This document shows, in pieces, positions 1-8,141 of a stretch of DNA of 64,000 bases (position 1 is its first letter; each line of letters begins with the position of its first letter). The notes below the pieces were generated by a model. It did no database searches. It had not been told where the DNA came from and worked only from the letters and a program-made list of their open reading frames with translations. The translations under genes were made by a program, and so were the position numbers. Source of the stretch: Clostridia bacterium (GTDB lineage: Bacteria; Bacillota; Clostridia; Oscillospirales; CAG-272); NCBI GenBank assembly GCA_017508665.1, contig JAFVYL010000035.1:56768-120767 (forward strand), read 5' to 3'.

Positions 1-754
1 CACAGGTATCAAAGCCGGACACACGTACCTCTCCGCCCGTAACCAAGGAAGCGGCAAGATACGTACCCGCCTCTATCATATCTCCGGGTATTACGCCCAC
101 ACCTCCGTGTAATTCACCGCCTATTACAGTTATAATCCCATCTGATTCACTGATTTTTGCACCTGCGCTCTCCAGATACGAAATTAGTGCTCTGATATGC
201 GGCTCTTTCGCCGCTCCGATAAGTCTCGACTCCCCCTTGATGCCTGCAGCGAGTATAAGCGAGTTTACGGTAGCTCCTACGGATGGCAGTCTGAAGGATA
301 TTTCCGCACCGGAAAGCTTATCTGCCGTCAGAATATTACCGTTTATCCGAGCACCGAATCTCGTTGCCGCGTCAAGATGCATATCTATCGGTCTATGAGA
401 AAATGAGCAACCTCCGAATGGCAGAATTTCAGCCTTTCTGAATCTCGAGAGGCAAGCTCCGATAAGGTAAGTCGAGGCTCTAATTCTGCGCACCCTTGCA
501 AGACTCGGAGTGCCGTAATGCATCTGCCTTGTATCAATAAAGGTGACCTCTCCTTCGCGCCATATCTTTGCCCCGAGCTCTCTTACTATGCCGAGGGCAT
601 CGTCGACGTCGGTTATGTCCGGCATATTATAAAACCGTGATACTCCACTTGTTACAATAGTGGCGAAAATTATCGGCAGGGCGGCATTCTTAGATCCGCT
701 TACTCTCACCGAGCCGACAAGCGGTCTGCCACCGTTAATTGTAAATTTACCCAT
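1..754 (-). CDS. murA: UDP-N-acetylglucosamine 1-carboxyvinyltransferase, C-terminus outside the window
   Basis: First committed enzyme of peptidoglycan synthesis in the cytoplasm; it transfers enolpyruvate from PEP to UDP-GlcNAc. About 251 residues are visible and the reading frame stays open at the left edge. The N-terminus MGKFTINGGRPLVGSVRVSG is followed by SKNAALP, which carries the Lys22-Asn23 pair typical of MurA. Near residue 116 the loop PFGGCSFSHRPIDMHL holds the PEP-binding Cys. The ATG at 754 is preceded by a purine-rich AAGGGGG. MurA is normally about 420 aa, so roughly 40% is missing. The Cys loop and KN motif favour MurA over the related AroA. MurA versus MurA2/MurZ paralogue cannot be decided. 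Confidence 0.93.
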   Translation of the reverse strand, partial: MGKFTINGGRPLVGSVRVSGSKNAALPIIFATIVTSGVSRFYNMPDITDVDDALGIVRELGAKIWREGEVTFIDTRQMHYGTPSLARVRRIRASTYLIGACLSRFRKAEILPFGGCSFSHRPIDMHLDAATRFGARINGNILTADKLSGAEISFRLPSVGATVNSLILAAGIKGESRLIGAAKEPHIRALISYLESAGAKISESDGIITVIGGELHGGVGVIPGDMIEAGTYLAASLVTGGEVRVSGFDTC

Positions 755-901
755 AAAAAATCCCCCTTAGGGAAAGATATATTACATCTTATTCCCAGAG
801 GGAGAAAAGGTTAACCTATACGGAGATAAATTTTGTTTTTTTAATATTATCCGTTCTGTTCAAGCAAAGCTTGAAAATACACATCTTATTTGCCGATCAG
901 A

Positions 902-1987
902 TCAGTCTTCATTCAGCTTCTGATAATATCCAACTGCGAGTCTGACGACATAGCCGTATGATATGACACCGTCCGTGCCGTTAGCCTTAAGGTAGGTATC
1001 GTTGAGCTTGTCGTTGATCTTGCCGAGCGGACTGTCCTTATGCTTATCATATACCTCGCTCGCTGCCCTCATATCCGCGATCGCAATCGGGGAAAGTGTC
1101 TTGACAGTATCGCGATAAAGATCCTGATCTGTGCTATAAAGCGCGGATGCCAGATACTCATACATATTTAGATATCCGCTGTAACGGATATAGACGTCAT
1201 CGGATGAAATGCAAACTAGAAAAGCCACAAAGTTTGCCTCATTCTCACGCGCTATTCCCCTCTGGTGAGCAAGCTCGTGCGCGGCTGTATATGGCAGACA
1301 ATAATCCGGATATTCAACATTTACGTTTGCCTCACCTGTAAAGAAGCTGTAGATTCCCGATATGCCGAGATCTGACATTACCGTGCTGAAATACACAGGC
1401 TTCACACGTGAGGTATAATTGGTCAGAAGAGAGTACTTTGCGTTCATCACGTCATATGCCTCGATCAGCCTTGCGCTCATCTCATCCACAGAATATGGCA
1501 TTACAGTCTCAGTTCCTGTAAGAGAAATCAGAGATGCATGGGTATTAAGCTCGGATATGACCTCGGATACGGTAAAGTATAACTCCTCGGCCGCAATATC
1601 CGCATCGTCCTCTATGCCCGTTTTTTCGGATATTGACGTGGTGTGATATCCTATACCGAGAGTGAAAATATACGAGGTAAAAACAAGAGCTATTACAGCG
1701 AGCAAGGAGAATACGCTCTTTATCATTCCGACACGGTCAGAAGCACGTCTGACGAGTATGACGACTGTCAGGATGAGTATCACGGGAGATAAAACGACGA
1801 ATAACTCAAAGACGGAAAACGGCAAAGGATAGCTTAAAGAGGAGAGTATAAACCGTATAGCGACGGAGAGTGTACCGTTGAGAAAATCAGCAACGTTTGC
1901 ACAGGCGCGGGCCATAGCGTATATGATAGCCGAGACAACAGTAATTATAAATGAAACGCGGGCAAATCCCGACAAATACTTTTTCAT
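902..1987 (-). CDS. DUF3810 family membrane metalloprotease
   Basis: Predicted integral membrane zinc peptidase of unknown substrate (361 aa). Three hydrophobic segments lie in the first ~115 residues (about 10-32, 60-80 and 88-112), followed by an extracytoplasmic or cytosolic domain with HELAHQRG at 237-244. His237, Glu238 and His241 form an HExxH site, and the following ARENEANF supplies a likely third ligand, Glu250. This motif block is the hallmark of DUF3810. The AAGGAGG upstream of the ATG is about 15 nt away, longer than usual, with no better ATG in between, so the start is slightly uncertain. It is co-directional with murA and with the M18 peptidase upstream, but a strong hairpin separates it from the latter. 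Confidence 0.82.
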   Translation of the reverse strand: MKKYLSGFARVSFIITVVSAIIYAMARACANVADFLNGTLSVAIRFILSSLSYPLPFSVFELFVVLSPVILILTVVILVRRASDRVGMIKSVFSLLAVIALVFTSYIFTLGIGYHTTSISEKTGIEDDADIAAEELYFTVSEVISELNTHASLISLTGTETVMPYSVDEMSARLIEAYDVMNAKYSLLTNYTSRVKPVYFSTVMSDLGISGIYSFFTGEANVNVEYPDYCLPYTAAHELAHQRGIARENEANFVAFLVCISSDDVYIRYSGYLNMYEYLASALYSTDQDLYRDTVKTLSPIAIADMRAASEVYDKHKDSPLGKINDKLNDTYLKANGTDGVISYGYVVRLAVGYYQKLNED

Positions 1988-2048
1988 ATCTCTGATGCCT
2001 ATCCTCCTTTTCCTTTGATTTTTTCGAGCAAGAACGCTATGCTAAAGT

Positions 2049-2083
2049 TGCGCTTCTTTTTGTTTTGCCCAAAAAGAAGCGCA
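2049..2083 (-). terminator. Strong hairpin after the M18 peptidase gene
   Basis: A perfect 13-bp stem (TGCGCTTCTTTTT / AAAAAGAAGCGCA) with a 9-nt loop begins 11 nt past the stop of the M18 gene. The U-rich stretch is inside the stem and no clear T-run follows it on the minus strand. It may act as an imperfect terminator or as a 3' end stabiliser. Confidence 0.45.
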
Positions 2084-2093
2084 TTTATACTAA

Positions 2094-3371
2094 TTAAAAG
2101 TAAACTTTAGTTCCCTTTTTAGCCATTGTTGTAGAGTAAAACTCTGTAATAGCGGATATCATACTGTCAATGTCATGTGCGCCTGCAGTCTCGTTTGCCG
2201 AGTGCATCGCAAGCTGAGGCAAGCCGATATCTACCGTGGGAACTGACACTCTCGTGTTGGATATAGAGCCGAGTGTAGAGCCGCCGGGAAGATCCGCTCT
2301 GTTGCAATAGGTCTGCACCTTAACGCCCGCTCTCTTGCATACTGTACGGAAGAGAGCATCTGAGAGCCCGTCGGTGGTATATCTCTGGCTGGCATTATAC
2401 TTAATGACCACACCCGAGTTGAGAACGGGAGCATTGTCGGGATCTGACATTTCAGGGTATGACGGATGCTTTGCATGAGCGTTATCCGCGCTGAGCATAA
2501 AGCTGTTCTCAAGTGCCACTGCAAGCGACTGATCGCTGCCCGAAATTCTGAGAAGAGTATCACGAAGGAAGGTGGATGCAGCGCCTTGCTTGGTCTCAGA
2601 GCCTACCTCCTCATTATCGAAGATCGCAAGCACGGGGAGTGACTGAGCGCCTCTTGCCGCAAGGAAAGCGACGGTGGAGGTGTATACGCATCCAAGATCG
2701 TCAAGTCTCGGACAAAGAATAAACTCGCCATCCTTACCTACTCTTCTGCCCCCATCACGGTTATAAAGGAAGAGATCATGTGAAAGAATGTTCTCGATGT
2801 CAACTCCAAGCTGCTCAGCTATGCTCTTTACAAGGTCACCCTTTTCAGCTCCCGAGGAATACAGAGGAAGCAGATCCTTGGCAGGATTGAACTTTGCACC
2901 GTCGTTGACACCTCTGTTAAGATGAATTGCAAGACTGAGAATAGTGAGCAGGTCTGTATCGAGATTAACAAGTCTTGACTCAACGCCATCGGGAGTTCTG
3001 AGTATAACTCTACCCGCCACGGAAAGAGGTCTGTCAAGCCAAGTGTAATAGATCATTCCGCCGTATTTTTCCACTTCAAGACGAGTATAAGTGCCTACCG
3101 CCTCGGGAGTAACCTTTACTCTGAACGTGGGAGCATCCGAGTGAGATGCACAGATCATAAATCCACGCGCATCCCTCACCGTACGGAAGGCAATCAAGCT
3201 CGTGCCGTTACGTATAACGTAATATTTGCCGTCTACGGCGAGCTTCCAGCGGTCGCTCTCGTAAAGCTCTGTATATCCCTCAGCCTCGAGCATCTCACGC
3301 ACGGTGTTCACAGCGTGATACGCGCTCGGGGAGTTCTTTATAAATTCAAAAAGACCTTCTGTGTGTTTCAT
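2094..3371 (-). CDS. apeB: M18 family aminopeptidase
   Basis: Cytosolic dizinc aminopeptidase (425 aa, normal length for M18) that removes N-terminal, often acidic, residues from peptides. Visible metal and catalytic motifs run in family order: ASHSDAPTFRVK (first His ligand), NRGVNDGAKFNP (bridging Asp), DNEEVGSETKQGA (Glu-Glu pair), PRLDDLG (Asp) and LAMHSANETAG (C-terminal His). The start is the ATG at 3371, with GAGGTGA upstream and a sigma-A type promoter at 3401-3429. It is transcribed divergently from the pepD-M29 pair, giving a local peptide-degradation group. Paralogue assignment (ApeA or ApeB) is less certain than the family. Confidence 0.92.
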   Translation of the reverse strand: MKHTEGLFEFIKNSPSAYHAVNTVREMLEAEGYTELYESDRWKLAVDGKYYVIRNGTSLIAFRTVRDARGFMICASHSDAPTFRVKVTPEAVGTYTRLEVEKYGGMIYYTWLDRPLSVAGRVILRTPDGVESRLVNLDTDLLTILSLAIHLNRGVNDGAKFNPAKDLLPLYSSGAEKGDLVKSIAEQLGVDIENILSHDLFLYNRDGGRRVGKDGEFILCPRLDDLGCVYTSTVAFLAARGAQSLPVLAIFDNEEVGSETKQGAASTFLRDTLLRISGSDQSLAVALENSFMLSADNAHAKHPSYPEMSDPDNAPVLNSGVVIKYNASQRYTTDGLSDALFRTVCKRAGVKVQTYCNRADLPGGSTLGSISNTRVSVPTVDIGLPQLAMHSANETAGAHDIDSMISAITEFYSTTMAKKGTKVYF

Positions 3372-3400
3372 AAGTCACCTCTGTGATTAAATTCACATAT

Positions 3401-3429
3401 ATTTTACCACTTATCTGAAAAAAAGTCAA
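3401..3429 (-). promoter_or_regulatory. Sigma-A type promoter for the M18 peptidase gene
   Basis: On the minus strand TTGACT (3429-3424) is separated by exactly 17 bp from TAAAAT (3406-3401). It lies 30 bp upstream of the apeB start, back to back with the pepD promoter. Confidence 0.75.
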
Positions 3430-3437
3430 TTTAACTG

Positions 3438-3466
3438 TTGAAAAATCCTTGCATTTGAGATAAAAT
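3438..3466 (+). promoter_or_regulatory. Sigma-A type promoter for pepD
   Basis: TTGAAA (3438-3443), a 17-bp spacer and TAAAAT (3461-3466) lie 40 bp upstream of the pepD ATG. Its -35 box is only 8 bp from the -35 box of the divergent apeB promoter, so one bound regulator could affect both. Confidence 0.72.
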
Positions 3467-3505
3467 ATATTTATATTACCAATTTTACCCTATACGGAGG
3501 TGCAA

Positions 3506-4930
3506 ATGCTCAATATAAGCGATCACAAGAGCATTGAAAAGGTTGTGCGCCACTTTGAGGAGTTCTCTGCCATCCCCCACGGCTCGGGAAACACCTCAAT
3601 GATTGCGGATTACCTTGTTGATTTTGCAAAAAAAAGAAATTTAGACTATTCAAGGGATGCTGCTGACAACGTAATTATACGTAAGGCGGCAACAAAGGGA
3701 TACGAAGGAAGGCCCGGTATAATATTCCAAGGTCATCTTGATATGGTAGCCGAGAAAAAGCCCGGATCTGATATTGATATGGAGAAGGACGGCTTAAAGC
3801 TGTACCGTGACGGTGACTTTCTGCGCGCTGAAAACACAACGCTCGGCGGTGATGACGGAGTCGCTTTGGCATATGCGCTCGCTGTGCTCGACTCGGACGA
3901 TATACCGCATCCTGACTTTGAAGCGGTATTTACCTCGGACGAGGAAATAGGACTGCTCGGTGCGGTAGCTATAAACCCCGATGAGATAAAGGGCAGACTG
4001 CTCATAAACATCGACTCCGATGAGGAGGGAGTGTTTACCGTAGGCTGTGCGGGCGGTATGAGAAGCGATATTACCCTTCCCGTTCGCCGTACGAATTCAG
4101 GAGATAACTCTTTTAGAGTTAAGGTATCCGGATTCAAGGGTGGTCACAGCGGTGTTGAGATCGATAAGGGACGAGTAAACGCTAATAAAGCACTCGTTGA
4201 AATAATATCCAGCATAGGCGACATAAGCATCAAGGATATACGCGGCGGAAATGCCGACAATGCTATACCGCGCGAAGCCGAATGTGTATTCTCATCAAGC
4301 TACGATCACACAGCTCTCATAACCAAGCTCGGCAACAGCCTAAAGGATAAGTATGCCGATATAGAGCCAAGCATTGAGGTTTCGGTAGAAAAGATCGACT
4401 ATCCGGTAGCGGGAGTATCAGTCGAGGATTCTTCCCGTCTTATTTCCCTACTCGCCAAGCTTCCCTCGGGAATTATTGCCATGAGCACGGACGTCGTGGG
4501 GCTTGTGGAAACTTCGCTGAATATGGGTATTTTAAAGCTTGAGTCAGACAAAGCCGAGGTCTCATTCTCGGTAAGATCGGCAAAGGGTACGGAAAAGGAA
4601 AAGCTCAGCCACAGACTTGAAGAAATTGCATCCGAGCACGGCGCAAGCTACTCTACCCGCGGAGAATATCCCGCGTGGGAGTACAAGAAGGACTCGCATC
4701 TGCGCGAGGTAATGAAGAAGGTGTACGAGGATATGTACGGCACCTCTCCCGAGATAGTTATAATTCATGCAGGACTTGAGTGCGGTATTTTCTCCGAGAA
4801 GCTCGAAGGCATAGACTGCGTATCGATAGGCCCTAACAACTACGATATACACACTACAGAGGAAAGACTTTCGCTCTCATCGCTTGAGAGAGTATGGGAA
4901 TTTCTCCTGCGTGTTCTCCGCGAGATATAA
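3506..4930 (+). CDS. pepD: M20C aminoacyl-histidine dipeptidase (PepD)
   Basis: Zinc dipeptidase with broad specificity for Xaa-His and other unblocked dipeptides (474 aa, typical). The motifs are GHLDMVAEKKPGS (His ligand), TLGGDDGVALAYALA (bridging Asp), TSDEEIGLLGA (catalytic Glu and metal Glu), HAGLECGIF and the closing HTTEERLSLSS (His ligand). The chosen start is the ATG at 3506, five bases after a GGAGG at 3496-3500. An in-frame GTG at 3500 would overlap that SD and is rejected. The M29 aminopeptidase gene follows after 62 bp without a terminator, so they are probably co-transcribed. Confidence 0.93.
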   Translation: MLNISDHKSIEKVVRHFEEFSAIPHGSGNTSMIADYLVDFAKKRNLDYSRDAADNVIIRKAATKGYEGRPGIIFQGHLDMVAEKKPGSDIDMEKDGLKLYRDGDFLRAENTTLGGDDGVALAYALAVLDSDDIPHPDFEAVFTSDEEIGLLGAVAINPDEIKGRLLINIDSDEEGVFTVGCAGGMRSDITLPVRRTNSGDNSFRVKVSGFKGGHSGVEIDKGRVNANKALVEIISSIGDISIKDIRGGNADNAIPREAECVFSSSYDHTALITKLGNSLKDKYADIEPSIEVSVEKIDYPVAGVSVEDSSRLISLLAKLPSGIIAMSTDVVGLVETSLNMGILKLESDKAEVSFSVRSAKGTEKEKLSHRLEEIASEHGASYSTRGEYPAWEYKKDSHLREVMKKVYEDMYGTSPEIVIIHAGLECGIFSEKLEGIDCVSIGPNNYDIHTTEERLSLSSLERVWEFLLRVLREI

Positions 4931-4992
4931 GCTTCGGAAAATGTCGAAAAATATGACAAATCAAAGATTTTTACAATGAAGGGATATAAAAA

Positions 4993-6219
4993 ATGACAAA
5001 AACAAGACTTAAAAAATATGCTAACCTCATCGCAAGATGCGGTGTAAACGTACAGAAGGGACAGGAGGTATACATCACCGCAGAGCTCGACCAACCCGAG
5101 TTCGTAAAGATGGTTGTTGACGAATGCTACAAGGCAGGCGCAAAGAAGGTAACCGTGGATTTCTCCTACGGTCCGCTCACTCGCTCACACGTTAAGTACT
5201 GCAAGACCGACGTACTCGGATCGCTTGACAAATGGCAGATAGAGAGATGGGAGCATCAAGTAGAGGTTCTCCCCTGCAAGATTTACCTCATTTCAGAGGA
5301 TCCCGATGAGCTTGAAGGCGTAGATCAGAAGAAGCTCGCCAAGTCTATGGCTATGCGTTCTAAGATCATAAAGCCCATAAGAGCAAGAATGGAAAACAAA
5401 TATCAGTGGTGTATCGCTGCAGTGCCCGGTAAAAAGTGGGCTAAGAAGATTTTCCCCGGTGAGCGCGCAAGCAAGGCGGAAGAGCTCCTTTGGGAAGCTA
5501 TACTCAACACCTCCAGAGTTGACGACGATCCTATCGCTGCATGGGATAAGCATAATGCGGATCTGCTCAAGAGATGCGATTATCTTAACTCTCTCGGAAT
5601 CAAGAGTCTCCATTACACCGCGAGCAACGGCACAGACTTCACCGTAGGTCTTATCCCCGAAGCTACCTTCCAGGGCGGAGGCGAGTGTGCACTCGGCTCA
5701 GGAATATATTTTAATCCCAACATTCCCTCGGAGGAGGTATTCACCTCTCCTATGAAGGGCGAGGCTGAGGGCATTGTCTACTCCTCGCGCCCTCTCTGCT
5801 ACAACGGTGTTCTCATCGATAATTTCTGGATCAAATTTGAGGGTGGCAAGGCTGTTGAGGTCGGCGCTGAAAAGAATGAGGAAGCACTCCGCGAGCTTAT
5901 AAATATGGACGAAAATGCTGCTTACCTCGGTGAATGCGCTCTTGTTCCCTACTCCTCTCCTATTCGCGAGAGCGGACTTCTCTTCTACAACACTCTCTTT
6001 GATGAAAATGCGGCGTGCCATCTTGCGCTCGGCAGAGGATTTACCAACCTTATCCGCGACTATGAGAATATGACTGAGGAAGAGTGCCACAAGCTCGGTA
6101 TCAACGACTCTATAGTACATGAGGACTTCATGATAGGTACTGCCGACATGTCGATAGTTGCTACTACCTCTGACGGTAAGACCGTTCAGATCTTCAGGGA
6201 CGGCGAGTGGGCATTCTAA
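4993..6219 (+). CDS. M29 family aminopeptidase (AmpS/PepS type)
   Basis: Cytosolic broad-specificity metallo-aminopeptidase (408 aa, matching the ~400-aa family). The N-terminus MTKTRLKKYANLIARCGVNV and the following VQKGQEVYI are typical of M29. The C-terminal half carries the conserved Glu/His metal region, including GGGECALGSG, ALGRGFTNLI and IVHEDFMIGT. A GAAGGGA lies nine bases before the ATG. It is second in an operon with pepD and ends at a bidirectional terminator. With pepD and the divergent M18 enzyme it points to cytoplasmic digestion of imported peptides. Confidence 0.9.
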   Translation: MTKTRLKKYANLIARCGVNVQKGQEVYITAELDQPEFVKMVVDECYKAGAKKVTVDFSYGPLTRSHVKYCKTDVLGSLDKWQIERWEHQVEVLPCKIYLISEDPDELEGVDQKKLAKSMAMRSKIIKPIRARMENKYQWCIAAVPGKKWAKKIFPGERASKAEELLWEAILNTSRVDDDPIAAWDKHNADLLKRCDYLNSLGIKSLHYTASNGTDFTVGLIPEATFQGGGECALGSGIYFNPNIPSEEVFTSPMKGEAEGIVYSSRPLCYNGVLIDNFWIKFEGGKAVEVGAEKNEEALRELINMDENAAYLGECALVPYSSPIRESGLLFYNTLFDENAACHLALGRGFTNLIRDYENMTEEECHKLGINDSIVHEDFMIGTADMSIVATTSDGKTVQIFRDGEWAF

Positions 6220-6239
6220 TATTCTGAATATAAAATGAT

Positions 6240-6287
6240 TAAAGCCATAACGATGCATTGATTGCAAAGTTATGGCTTTAACCTTTT
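6240..6287. terminator. Bidirectional terminator between convergent genes
   Basis: A 12-bp perfect inverted repeat (TAAAGCCATAAC at 6240-6251 and GTTATGGCTTTA at 6269-6280) is flanked by A/T-rich runs. It sits between the M29 gene and the convergent flavoprotein gene. Confidence 0.7.
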
Positions 6288-6305
6288 ATTTGAGAACTTT
6301 TATTG

Positions 6306-7886
6306 TCATTTTAGATGTTTTTCTATAGCTTTTTCAGCCATTTTGATTCCGTCAGTAGCAGATGAAACTATGCCTCCGGCATAACCCGCGCCTTCTCCCG
6401 TAGGATATACACCGTCGAAATTCGGGGCGCATCCGTCATCCCCTCTCTCAATTCTTATCGGAGATGTAGTCCTTGTCTCAGGGCCTGTAAGAGCTGCATC
6501 CGGATAATAATATCCCGATAGCCAATCATTAAAGTCCGGCATAGCAGCACTTATAGATTCGGGTATATAGTCCGGCATATAATCGTAGGGGGATGCCTCG
6601 ATAACGCCTATAGGATAGCTGGGAGTAACCCCGGAAAATCCTCCGCACTTACCCGTCTTTAGATCGGATAATTTTATCGCGGGAGCTTTGTATGAATTAC
6701 TCAATCCGTATGCGCGACTCTCTATCTGCCGCTGTAATTCAATACCTGCCAAAGGATCATCGGATCTGAGATCCTCAGGTGTAACCGATACTAAGATAGC
6801 CGCGTTTGAGTTATCTGCCATTCTCGCATACTCACTCATACCGTTAGTGACTATAGCACCCGCCTCGCTTGTAGCAGCTACTACCTCACCGCCCGGACAC
6901 ATGCAAAAGCTATATACACTCCTACCCGAGGGGAGATGCGTCACAAGGTGATAGGATGCGCTCTCCACGACCTCGGATGAGGCATCACGGTAAATTATCT
7001 TGTTTATATACTCTCTCGGATGCTCTATTCTCATACCGATACCAAAGCCCTTAGCCTTCATATGAAGGCCTTTTTCTTTTAGATGGCACACAGTATCTCG
7101 CGCTGAATGTCCTATCGCAAGTATGAGTGTATCGGTATCAAGCGTAAGTGTCTGACCGTCGCGCTCGTACATGACTCCAACGAGAGTATCATTCTTGACG
7201 GTGATGTCGGTAAGTCTTGCTGAAAAGATGAACTCACCGCCAAGAGATATTATCTTTTCTCTTATTGCCTTTACGATCCCGGGAAGCTTATCCGTGCCGA
7301 GATGTGCTGACGTAGAATACATTATACTTTCATCAGCGCCACCGTTTATGAACTCTTCGAGGACCTTGAGCTTATATTTATCCTTTGAACCGGTTTTTAG
7401 TTTACCGTCCGAATAAGTACCCGCGCCACCTTCGCCAAATTGCACGTTACACTCGATGTCAAGTATGCCGAGCTTACTGAAGGTGTTGATTTTTTCTCTT
7501 CGCTCATCAACAGAAAGTCCACGCTCTATAACTATAGGACGCGCACCGCTCTCAGCAAGTGTTAAAGCGGCAAAAAGTCCGGAAGGTCCTGCTCCGGCAA
7601 TAACAGGTCTTTTATCAAAATGCGACTGCTTAGCGCTGAAAATCTCTCCGTCAAAAGGAGATACGCGCTTTTTTATTTTCAGCAGTCCTGCCTCGCGCTC
7701 TTCCCCCAATGAAAATGCTACCGTAGTTTTGTATACAGGGGTTTTGCCATCATTGATAACGAGCTCGCGCTTTAATAATCTTATTTCATTTATTTCGTTT
7801 TTACATACAGGTAAATGCTCAGATATAGCTTCCTTAACCGTATCGGTGCTGTATCTGTATGGCAATACCAATTCTGTCTTAATCAT
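6306..7886 (-). CDS. COG2509 family FAD-dependent oxidoreductase
   Basis: Predicted soluble flavoprotein dehydrogenase (526 aa) of the widespread but poorly characterised COG2509 family. After an N-terminal ~90-aa accessory domain comes the dinucleotide-binding motif GAGPSGLFAALTLAESGARP, then the family signature EGGAGTYSDGKLKTG and a second nucleotide-contact region LILAIGHSARDT. The C-terminal end, YPTGEGAGYAGGIVSSATDG, closes the FAD site. The substrate is unknown. It is monocistronic, with a full-consensus promoter at 7995-8023 and a ~100-nt leader carrying alternative GGCTTTT/AAAAGCC hairpins. The SD at the ATG is weak. Confidence 0.87.
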   Translation of the reverse strand: MIKTELVLPYRYSTDTVKEAISEHLPVCKNEINEIRLLKRELVINDGKTPVYKTTVAFSLGEEREAGLLKIKKRVSPFDGEIFSAKQSHFDKRPVIAGAGPSGLFAALTLAESGARPIVIERGLSVDERREKINTFSKLGILDIECNVQFGEGGAGTYSDGKLKTGSKDKYKLKVLEEFINGGADESIMYSTSAHLGTDKLPGIVKAIREKIISLGGEFIFSARLTDITVKNDTLVGVMYERDGQTLTLDTDTLILAIGHSARDTVCHLKEKGLHMKAKGFGIGMRIEHPREYINKIIYRDASSEVVESASYHLVTHLPSGRSVYSFCMCPGGEVVAATSEAGAIVTNGMSEYARMADNSNAAILVSVTPEDLRSDDPLAGIELQRQIESRAYGLSNSYKAPAIKLSDLKTGKCGGFSGVTPSYPIGVIEASPYDYMPDYIPESISAAMPDFNDWLSGYYYPDAALTGPETRTTSPIRIERGDDGCAPNFDGVYPTGEGAGYAGGIVSSATDGIKMAEKAIEKHLK

Positions 7887-7928
7887 ATTAAACAGTTCTT
7901 TCTCTCATTTCCCACGGCGAATAAATAT

Positions 7929-7962
7929 CGGCTTTTGGGCTTTTGTCTTAGCGTAAAAGCCG
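7929..7962 (-). other. Leader with mutually exclusive hairpins
   Basis: In the 5' leader of the flavoprotein gene one CGGCTTTT segment (minus strand, 7962-7955) can pair with either of two downstream segments, AAAAGCC (7944-7938) or AAAAGCCG (7936-7929). This gives two competing hairpins. No T-run follows, so it is not an obvious attenuator. Confidence 0.35.
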
Positions 7963-7994
7963 CATATATACGACTTTCGCACCGTTACATGAAT

Positions 7995-8023
7995 ATTATA
8001 CATTAATTCTGACAGTATGTCAA
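7995..8023 (-). promoter_or_regulatory. Perfect-consensus sigma-A promoter
   Basis: On the minus strand TTGACA (8023-8018), a 17-bp spacer and TATAAT (8000-7995) match both hexamers exactly. It is placed to drive the COG2509 flavoprotein gene with a ~100-nt leader. Confidence 0.85.
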
Positions 8024-8076
8024 TAAGATATGACGCCTCTGGAATGATACTTGCCGCAGTAACGTCAACGGCACAT

Positions 8077-8108
8077 AAAAAGTGCGCAGAGCTGTTAACT
8101 CTGCGCAC
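8077..8108 (-). terminator. Terminator of the carbohydrate ABC operon
   Basis: A 10-bp perfect stem (GTGCGCAGAG / CTCTGCGCAC) with a 7-nt loop is followed on the minus strand by TTTTTATG. It lies 34 bp after the last permease gene. Confidence 0.88.
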
Positions 8109-8141
8109 CAAAATTAAATTTTAATTTCTTTTGATCGAAAT

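Noticed and set aside
849-865. TTCAAGC/GCTTGAA hairpin as terminator of the DUF3810 gene
   Set aside because: It is short and has no T-run on the transcribed strand.
3500-3505. GTG start for pepD
   Set aside because: It overlaps the GGAGG that serves the ATG at 3506.
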